From assembly GCA_021813175.1 (NCBI GenBank), contig JAKALJ010000015.1:4948-16309 (forward strand): a stretch of DNA of 11,362 nt, given 5' to 3'. Source of the stretch: a bacterium (GTDB lineage: Bacteria; Patescibacteriota; Minisyncoccia; Phycocordibacterales; UBA9973). Positions 6,434 through 11,362 of this stretch are shown here, piece after piece. The notes beneath the pieces were generated by a model that saw only the letters and a program-made list of their open reading frames with translations, was not told the origin of the DNA and did not search any database. Each line of letters opens with the position of its first letter. The first letter of the stretch is position 1. The position numbers and the translations under genes were made by a program.

Positions 6434-6461
6434 AGAATACGATATTTCTATATTTTGTCAA
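6434..6461 (-). promoter_or_regulatory. Promoter of the candidate small RNA
   Basis: On the minus strand a perfect TTGACA (6461-6456) is followed after 16 bases by TATTCT (6439-6434, four of six matches). The start point would be near 6428. It faces away from the mraZ promoter. Confidence 0.6.
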
Positions 6462-6478
6462 ATAAAATAGGGGACGAG

Positions 6479-6487
6479 TTATCCACA
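6479..6487 (+). promoter_or_regulatory. Perfect DnaA box
   Basis: TTATCCACA is the exact consensus nine-base site of the replication initiator DnaA. It lies eight bases upstream of the mraZ -35 box and 17 bases from the -35 of the divergent small-RNA promoter, so bound DnaA could affect both. A single site may occur by chance. Confidence 0.5.
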
Positions 6488-6495
6488 AGTGATGC

Positions 6496-6524
6496 TTGGC
6501 CTTTTTTTTGTCTTATTTTATAAT
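6496..6524 (+). promoter_or_regulatory. Promoter of mraZ and the dcw cluster
   Basis: TTGGCC (6496-6501, four of six) and a perfect TATAAT (6519-6524) are exactly 17 bases apart. The start point would be near 6531, giving a leader of about 44 bases that contains the MraZ boxes. This is probably the main promoter of mraZ-rsmH-ftsL-ftsI-murF. Confidence 0.8.
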
Positions 6525-6533
6525 GTTATTCAA

Positions 6534-6549
6534 GTGGGAAAAAGTGGGA
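6534..6549 (+). promoter_or_regulatory. MraZ operator (two TGGGA repeats, 10-base period)
   Basis: GTGGGA occurs at 6534-6539 and 6544-6549 inside two near-identical ten-base units (AAGTGGGAAA). MraZ of E. coli binds TGGG repeats of this period and the mollicute protein binds AAAGTG repeats; this site satisfies both. It sits just after the predicted start point, where bound MraZ would block transcription of its own operon. Confidence 0.8.
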
Positions 6550-6553
6550 AATC

Positions 6554-6562
6554 GGTGTATAA
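6554..6562 (-). promoter_or_regulatory. Degenerate DnaA-like site
   Basis: The minus strand reads TTATACACC, one base away from the relaxed DnaA consensus TTATNCACA. Taken with the perfect box at 6479-6487 it would flank the mraZ promoter and MraZ operator. Weak alone. Confidence 0.2.
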
Positions 6563-6574
6563 CTTATAAATGCC

Positions 6575-7021
6575 ATGCTCATCGGGGAATACATTCATGC
6601 CATAGATGAAAAGAACAGGGTATCTTTACCGGCCAAGTTTCGGAAAGAATTAGGCAAGAAAGTTATCATCGCTCCCGGCTTGGACAAATGCTTGTTCGTT
6701 TTCACCTTAAACGAGTGGGAAAAAGTTTCCGAACGTCTTTCCAGTTCAGAGACCGACCTTTCTTTTCTTTCGGCGGATAAGCGGAGCTTTAATCGCTTTA
6801 TGTTCGGCCGAGCGGCGGAAGCGGAGGTGGATTCCATCGGCCGCATACTGATTCCGGATTTTCTGAAAGAGAAAGCCGGACTTACGGACAAGGCGGCGGT
6901 GGTGGGAGTGAAAGACAGAGTGGAAATCTGGAACCACAAACAGTGGCTTACTTATCGAGAGAAGGCGGAAAGGGAAGCGGACCAGTTGGCCGAAAAGCTG
7001 GCTGGAGAACGGAAGACATGA
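6575..7021 (+). CDS. mraZ: Transcriptional regulator MraZ
   Basis: MraZ is a ring-forming DNA-binding protein that controls its own division and cell wall cluster. The 148-residue protein has the two AbrB-like half-domains of the family: the first opens with MLIGEYIHAIDEKNRVSLPA and FRKEL, the second with EAEVDSIGRILIPDFLKEKA (about residues 83-102); each carries the D-x-x-G/N-R-(V/I)-x-(L/I)-P core. A charged C-terminal helix rich in Glu, Lys and Ala follows. An overlapping ATG at 6570 is in the wrong frame. No Shine-Dalgarno sequence is visible. It is the first gene of the right-hand operon, its binding sites lie 26 bases upstream, and rsmH starts two bases after its stop codon. Confidence 0.97.
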   Translation: MLIGEYIHAIDEKNRVSLPAKFRKELGKKVIIAPGLDKCLFVFTLNEWEKVSERLSSSETDLSFLSADKRSFNRFMFGRAAEAEVDSIGRILIPDFLKEKAGLTDKAAVVGVKDRVEIWNHKQWLTYREKAEREADQLAEKLAGERKT

Positions 7022-7022
7022 G

Positions 7023-7955
7023 ATGACGGAAGGAAAGTTTAGTTTGCATAAGCCGGTTCTTTTAAATGAAGCAATATCGGGTTTGAATTTTTCGGGCGAT
7101 GGATCGGGGGCAATCGCGCTGGACGCCACCTTCGGAGGAGGGGGACACAGCCGGGAAATATTGGAAAGATTTTCCAAAGCGGAAGTGATCGCCTTGGATC
7201 GAGACGGAAGCGTCTGGCGGGAGGATATGTGGAAAAAATATAAGGGAAGGATTTCTTTTTTCTGCAAGGATTTCCGCAATCTGGACGAAGTCCTGGACGG
7301 ACAAAAAATGAACGGAATTATTTTTGATCTGGGTATTTCTTCCGACCAGCTTGGTCCGCCATCAGGGGGATCCGGCCGGGGATTTTCTTTTATGAGAGAC
7401 GAACCGCTTCTCATGACCATGAAGGAAAATCCTGGGCCGGAGGACCTGACAGCCAGGGAGATAGTGAACGGCTGGAGCGAAGAAAATTTGGCAAAAATCA
7501 TTTACGGATACGGAGAAGAGAAATTTGCCGGAAGAATCGCCAAAGAAATAGCAAAAGAGAGAAGCATAAGAGAGATCCAAAGCACTTTCGGATTGGTACG
7601 GATCATAGAAAGAGCGGTGCCGGGGAGATACAAGCGGGGGCGGATCCACTTTGCTACCAGAACTTTTCAAGCCTTGCGCATTGCGGTAAACGATGAGCTG
7701 GGCGCGCTGGTCCAGGGATTAAAAAAAGGATTGGAGTTCTTGGCCGGGGCGAGCGAAGGAAAGGCGGGAGGCAGGATGGTAGTTATAACTTTCCACAGCA
7801 TAGAAGACCGCATAGTGAAAAATTTTTTCAGAGAGGCGGCTAAAGAAGGGAGGGCAACGATCTTAAACAAAAAACCCATAGTGCCGAACGCGGGAGAAAT
7901 GAAAGAAAATCCAAGATCCCGGAGCGCAAAACTTCGGGTTTTGGAAAAAATTTGA
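7023..7955 (+). CDS. rsmH: 16S rRNA (cytosine-1402-N4)-methyltransferase RsmH
   Basis: RsmH (MraW) adds a methyl group to N4 of C1402 in the 16S rRNA decoding site, using S-adenosylmethionine. At 310 residues it has the usual length. Visible are the start HKPVLLNEAI, the SAM-binding motif DATFGGGGHS (34-43), LDRD (58-61), the active-site strand FDLGISSDQL (101-110), GRGFSF (118-123), the ATRTFQALRIAVNDEL segment, VVITFHSIEDRIVKNFF and the C-terminal RSRSAKLRVLEK. It starts one base after the mraZ stop, with GGAG about 15 bases before the ATG, so coupled translation is likely. A 37-base A/T-rich gap without a terminator leads to ftsL. Confidence 0.97.
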   Translation: MTEGKFSLHKPVLLNEAISGLNFSGDGSGAIALDATFGGGGHSREILERFSKAEVIALDRDGSVWREDMWKKYKGRISFFCKDFRNLDEVLDGQKMNGIIFDLGISSDQLGPPSGGSGRGFSFMRDEPLLMTMKENPGPEDLTAREIVNGWSEENLAKIIYGYGEEKFAGRIAKEIAKERSIREIQSTFGLVRIIERAVPGRYKRGRIHFATRTFQALRIAVNDELGALVQGLKKGLEFLAGASEGKAGGRMVVITFHSIEDRIVKNFFREAAKEGRATILNKKPIVPNAGEMKENPRSRSAKLRVLEKI

Positions 7956-7992
7956 AGAAAGCAGAGTTTCCATAAAATAATTTAAATAAAAA

Positions 7993-8346
7993 ATGAGAAC
8001 AGCCAGCATAAAACTAAAGATGGGGGCGGAAAACGTTTTAGGAAGCGCGGGTAGCGGTACGCGCCGGAGAGTTTTGAATTTTTTCCTCCTTTCTTTAGCT
8101 GGCCTGGCTGCGCTATATGTTTTCTTTTTAGGTGAAACTGTTTTTAATATTGTCGGACGCCAATCGTTGGAGAGAGAAGCTCGGATTCTCGCAAATCAAG
8201 TGAGCCAGCTGGAACAGGGTTATCTCTCCGCCTCCCGGAAAATTGACTTAAATCTTTCCCATTCTTTGGGTTTTCGGGAGGTCTCCCCGGAATATGCTAT
8301 CCGAAGAGCTCTGGGAAGCGTTCAAATTCCGAACAATGAGCTTTAA
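7993..8346 (+). CDS. ftsL: FtsL-like septal division protein
   Basis: Assigned mainly from position (between rsmH and ftsI) and architecture, since FtsL sequences diverge widely. The 117 residues form a basic cytoplasmic N-terminus (about 1-26, with TRRR), one membrane segment (about 27-46, VLNFFLLSLAGLAALYVFFL) and an outer region that begins as a coiled coil (about 56-82, LEREARILANQVSQLE). This is the FtsL/DivIC plan, in which the coiled coil pairs with a partner and activates the septal synthase next to it. The start at 7993 has no Shine-Dalgarno sequence; an in-frame ATG at 8020 would shorten the cytoplasmic tail. The last 11 bases overlap ftsI. Confidence 0.75.
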   Translation: MRTASIKLKMGAENVLGSAGSGTRRRVLNFFLLSLAGLAALYVFFLGETVFNIVGRQSLEREARILANQVSQLEQGYLSASRKIDLNLSHSLGFREVSPEYAIRRALGSVQIPNNEL

Positions 8347-10048
8347 TTTTTTCAGCCGGGAGCGGACTCTTATTTTTTTGGTTATGTTCCTTGCCGCGGT
8401 TCTGCTCTCTAAACTTTTTTTTGTGCAGGTGGTGCGTTCGGAAGCATACTCCGATCGGGCCGACCGTCAATACGTTACTCCCGCCTCGGATATTTTTGAG
8501 CGAGGAACCATATATTTTACCAAGAAGGACGGAGGGTTGGTCTCTGCCGCCGCGCAGGCTTCCGGATACAAAGTGGCCATCGCTCCCGGCAAGCTGAAAG
8601 ACCCGGAGTCTGTCTATCGGAAAATATCCACAGTGTTTAACTTAAATAAGGAGTCATTTTTGGCTAATGCCGGAAAGATAAACGATCCGTATGAAGAAGT
8701 GGCGGACCGCCTAACCCGAGAAGAAGCGGATGCCGTATCTTCTCTCAACCTTAAGGGAGTATCAGTATATAAAGAAAAGTGGCGCGTTTATCCAGGCAAA
8801 AATCTTGCCTCTCATATTCTAGGTTTCGTGGGATATATCGGCAACAGTTTGGCCGGAAGATACGGATTGGAAAGGGAATACCAAGATATCTTAAGTAGGG
8901 GGAAAAATGATCCGTATGTAAATTTTTTTGCCGAGGTATTTTCCAACATAAACGGCGCTTTGCTCGGAGGAAGAAATATGGAAGGGGACCTAATAACTTC
9001 CATTGAGCCGGAAGTACAAGGTTTTTTGGAAAAGACCTTAGAAGGGGTAATGGAAAAATACAAAGCCGATTCGGCTGGCGGGATCATTATGAATCCGAAA
9101 GACGGTTCCATATACGCCATGGCGGCCCGGCCGGATTTTGACCCGAACAATTTCGCCGAGGCTAAAAACAACAAAGTTTTTTCAAATCCGCTGGTGGAAA
9201 ACGTATTTGAATTCGGCTCGGTGGTAAAGCCCTTGGTCATGGCCGCCGCCTTGGACAAAGGGGTAGTCACCCCGGAAACCACCTATTATGATCCCGGACA
9301 CGTTACGGTGGACAAGAAAATCATATACAACTTTGACAAGAAAGGAAGGGGAACAGCTGATATGCAGAAAGTGCTGACCGAGTCTCTGAATACCGGCATG
9401 GTCTTTGTGTCTTCCAAACTGGGCAGGGAGAATATGCGCGATTATATGCTTGCCTACGGAATCGGAAAGAAAACCGGTATTGATCTGCCGAACGAGACCA
9501 GCGGATTGGTGTCTAATCTCTCCAGCCCGCGGGATATTGAATATGCCAATGCCGCCTTCGGTCAGGGTATCGCTTTCACTCCCATAGAACTTTTGCGGGG
9601 ACTTTCTTCCTTGGTGAACGGGGGAGAGTTGGTGGTGCCGCACCTGGCGAGCGAAATCAAATACGATAACGGACTGTCCAAAAATATGTCTTATACGCCG
9701 TCTCAGGCAAAAATAAGCGCAAAGACTTCCGAGGTGATTACCCAAATGCTGGTGAATGTGATGGACAAAGGAGTGAACAAGAACGATCCGGCCGGACTCT
9801 CTCACTACAGCATCGGAGTGAAAACAGGAACCGCCCAGATTCCCGACCCGGCCACCGGCGGATATTATCAGAACCGCTATATGCATTCCTTCTTCGGTTT
9901 TTTCCCCGCCTACAACCCCCGATTTATAATATTTTTATATGCAAAAGATCCGAAAGGAGTGCAATATTCTTCCGAAACCTGGACCTCTCCGTTTGAAAGT
10001 ATAGTGAAGTTTTTGATAAACTATTATCAAATTCCACCGGACAGATAA
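8336..10048 (+). CDS. ftsI: Septal peptidoglycan transpeptidase FtsI (PBP3/PBP2 class B)
   Basis: This class B penicillin-binding protein crosslinks septal peptidoglycan outside the membrane. From the ATG at 8336 it has 570 residues. A short cytoplasmic tail is followed by one membrane anchor (about 11-30), a dimerisation domain that opens with ERGTIYFTKKDG, and the transpeptidase domain with all three catalytic motifs: SVVK (serine 295, lysine 298), SLN (350-352) and KTG (496-498, in GVKTGTAQIP). There are no PASTA repeats. An in-frame ATG at 8294 has a purine-rich stretch upstream but gives a 53-base overlap with ftsL and an unusual tail; 8336 gives an 11-base overlap and a normal tail. The protein should be the target of beta-lactams. 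murF starts one base after its stop codon. Confidence 0.95.
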   Translation: MSFNFFSRERTLIFLVMFLAAVLLSKLFFVQVVRSEAYSDRADRQYVTPASDIFERGTIYFTKKDGGLVSAAAQASGYKVAIAPGKLKDPESVYRKISTVFNLNKESFLANAGKINDPYEEVADRLTREEADAVSSLNLKGVSVYKEKWRVYPGKNLASHILGFVGYIGNSLAGRYGLEREYQDILSRGKNDPYVNFFAEVFSNINGALLGGRNMEGDLITSIEPEVQGFLEKTLEGVMEKYKADSAGGIIMNPKDGSIYAMAARPDFDPNNFAEAKNNKVFSNPLVENVFEFGSVVKPLVMAAALDKGVVTPETTYYDPGHVTVDKKIIYNFDKKGRGTADMQKVLTESLNTGMVFVSSKLGRENMRDYMLAYGIGKKTGIDLPNETSGLVSNLSSPRDIEYANAAFGQGIAFTPIELLRGLSSLVNGGELVVPHLASEIKYDNGLSKNMSYTPSQAKISAKTSEVITQMLVNVMDKGVNKNDPAGLSHYSIGVKTGTAQIPDPATGGYYQNRYMHSFFGFFPAYNPRFIIFLYAKDPKGVQYSSETWTSPFESIVKFLINYYQIPPDR

Positions 10049-10049
10049 A

Positions 10050-11362
10050 ATGAAGGAAATGTTAAAACAAGCGGTGATGTATATCCTCAGGGCCGAGAGC
10101 AAAATGGTTCTTTGGAAGTACAAGCCAAAAGTGATTGCTATTACCGGAAGCGTGGGCAAAACTTCTACTAAAGACGCGGTGTACGCGGTACTTTCCAAAA
10201 TAACTTATGTGCGCAAAAGCGAAAAAAGTTACAACAGCCAATTTGGTTTGCCTCTGACTATTCTCGGCCTGCATACCGGCTGGAACAATCCATTTTCCTG
10301 GGTGTTTAATATTCTAAAAGGACTGTGGCTCTTCGTCTGGCCTCATCCATATCCGAAATGGTTGGTGCTCGAAGCTGGGGTAGGCAAACCCGGAGATATG
10401 AAACGTACCGCTTTATGGCTCAAAACGGACGCGGTGATAATTACCGCTATCGGCGAGACGCCAGTGCATATAGAATTCTTCGAATCGCGCCGGCATTTGA
10501 TAGAAGAGAAAGCCAGTCTGATAAGAACTTTGAAGCCGGAGGGGCTCCTTGTGCTTTCGGCAGACGATGAGACGGTGCTTTCCCTGAAGGAAAAAACCAA
10601 ATGCCGGGTAAAAACTTATGGCTTTGGAGAAAAAGCGGAACTTCGCGGGTCGGGTGAAAATATTTTCTATGACGAAGGGGGAGCGCCCCGCGGTGTTTTA
10701 TTCCGGGTGGACGAGGGAGGAAAAAGTTTGCCGGTGGTGATAGAGGGGGTGTTCGGGCGCAACCACATCTATGCCGCCTTGGCCACTCTGGCTCTGGCTT
10801 CCGGAATGAATTGGAATATGGTGGAGACGGCGGACGCGCTGAAAAAATACGACTTGCCTCCGGGCCGGATGCGCCTGCTTAAAGGCATGAATGAAACCCT
10901 GATTATTGATGATTCATATAATTCTTCTCCATTCGCTTGTTCCGCGTCCCTGGAAACACTGAGTCAAGTAAAGGCGGCGGGCAGGAAGATCGCAGTGCTC
11001 GGGGATATGTTGGAACTAGGCAAGCATACGGATGAAGAACACCGAAAAATCGGCGAGATCGCCTGCTCTATGGTGGATATCCTGGTAGTGGTAGGGCAAA
11101 GAGCGGAGAAGATAAAGGAGGGGGCGGCCGAGAGCGGAATGCCTAATGATAATATTTTTCAATTTTCAGATTCATACGAAGCCGGAGATTTTCTAAAATC
11201 GTTCATAATGCCCGGAGATCTGGTATTGGTAAAGGGTTCACAGAGTATGCGTATGGAAAGGACGGTGTCAGCAATTTTAGCGGAAGAAGACGGCAATGGC
11301 GGCAAGCAGGAAAAAGAAAAACTTCTGGTCCGGCAGGACAAGGAGTGGCTGAGGAAGAAATA
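10050..11362 (+). CDS. murF: UDP-N-acetylmuramoyl-tripeptide--D-alanyl-D-alanine ligase-like MurF, cut at the window edge
   Basis: MurF adds D-Ala-D-Ala to the UDP-MurNAc-tripeptide in the cytoplasm, the last step of soluble peptidoglycan precursor synthesis. The frame gives 437 residues and the window ends with TA, so only the last base of a probable stop codon is missing. Visible are the P-loop ITGSVGKTSTKD (31-42), the SYNSQFGLPLTIL segment (60-72), LEAGVGKPGDM (107-117), the central-domain motif GRNHIYAALAT (236-246), DDSYNSSP (287-294), AVLGDMLELGKHTDEEHRKI in the C-terminal domain and VLVKGSQSMRME. Typical MurF has about 90-100 residues of substrate-binding domain before the P-loop; here only about 30 residues precede it. 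A hydrophobic Trp/Phe-rich insert (about 78-105) follows the first nucleotide motif. The gene starts one base after ftsI, with no Shine-Dalgarno sequence. Confidence 0.88.
   Translation, partial: MKEMLKQAVMYILRAESKMVLWKYKPKVIAITGSVGKTSTKDAVYAVLSKITYVRKSEKSYNSQFGLPLTILGLHTGWNNPFSWVFNILKGLWLFVWPHPYPKWLVLEAGVGKPGDMKRTALWLKTDAVIITAIGETPVHIEFFESRRHLIEEKASLIRTLKPEGLLVLSADDETVLSLKEKTKCRVKTYGFGEKAELRGSGENIFYDEGGAPRGVLFRVDEGGKSLPVVIEGVFGRNHIYAALATLALASGMNWNMVETADALKKYDLPPGRMRLLKGMNETLIIDDSYNSSPFACSASLETLSQVKAAGRKIAVLGDMLELGKHTDEEHRKIGEIACSMVDILVVVGQRAEKIKEGAAESGMPNDNIFQFSDSYEAGDFLKSFIMPGDLVLVKGSQSMRMERTVSAILAEEDGNGGKQEKEKLLVRQDKEWLRKK

Noticed and set aside
6486..6509. Short CAAG/CTTG hairpin followed by eight T, as a terminator upstream of mraZ
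   Set aside because: The stem has only four pairs and overlaps the mraZ -35 and spacer; the T-run is better seen as promoter spacer.
9182..9886. Minus-strand frame of 234 codons opposite ftsI
   Set aside because: It lies wholly inside the transpeptidase domain of ftsI, is His/Gly-rich and shows no motif, so it is a shadow.
1..11362. CRISPR arrays, insertion sequences, phage or defence genes
   Set aside because: No repeat-spacer pattern, transposase, integrase or terminal inverted repeats were seen; all genes are core housekeeping.

Overview
The window looks like a core chromosomal segment of an ultra-small bacterium of the Patescibacteria (Candidate Phyla Radiation), most likely the Parcubacteria/Paceibacteria. 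The reasons are the form of lysyl-tRNA synthetase (sequences such as NHLQEFTNLEFYWAY and a short motif 3), a MurF ligase without the usual N-terminal substrate domain, very tight gene packing, and start codons that almost all lack a Shine-Dalgarno sequence. The lineage is an inference from family knowledge, not from a search. TGA is used as a stop in greA, lysS, mraZ and rsmH, so the code is standard.

Layout. Left part, minus strand, transcribed right to left: rpsU (bS21) - ybeY - ftsA, a strong hairpin terminator, then ftsZ - trxB, and a second strong terminator near the left edge. Centre, plus strand: greA - lysS, divergent from rpsU. Positions 6228-6574 form the only long gene-free stretch. 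It holds a candidate stand-alone small RNA on the minus strand (its own promoter, two hairpins, U-tract), a perfect DnaA box, the mraZ promoter and a two-copy MraZ operator. Right part, plus strand: mraZ - rsmH - ftsL - ftsI - murF, the head of a division and cell wall (dcw) cluster. murF reaches the right edge and lacks only the last base of its stop codon.

How the genes work together. RsmH is an rRNA methyltransferase and MraZ the autoregulator that opens the cluster. FtsL and FtsI build septal peptidoglycan, and MurF makes the pentapeptide precursor. FtsZ forms the division ring and FtsA anchors it to the membrane. bS21, YbeY (rRNA processing), GreA (rescue of stalled RNA polymerase) and LysRS are gene-expression housekeeping. 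TrxB is a thioredoxin-reductase-like flavoprotein. ftsA and ftsZ are split from the mraZ-murF block and face the other way.

The protein content is ordinary housekeeping and I see no defence system, mobile element, CRISPR array or new multi-gene system. The points most worth a second look are the candidate small RNA, the replacement of the class II motif 3 arginine of LysRS by methionine, the DnaA box between two divergent promoters at the dcw cluster, the 92-base ybeY/ftsA overlap, and the signs of leaderless, SD-free translation.
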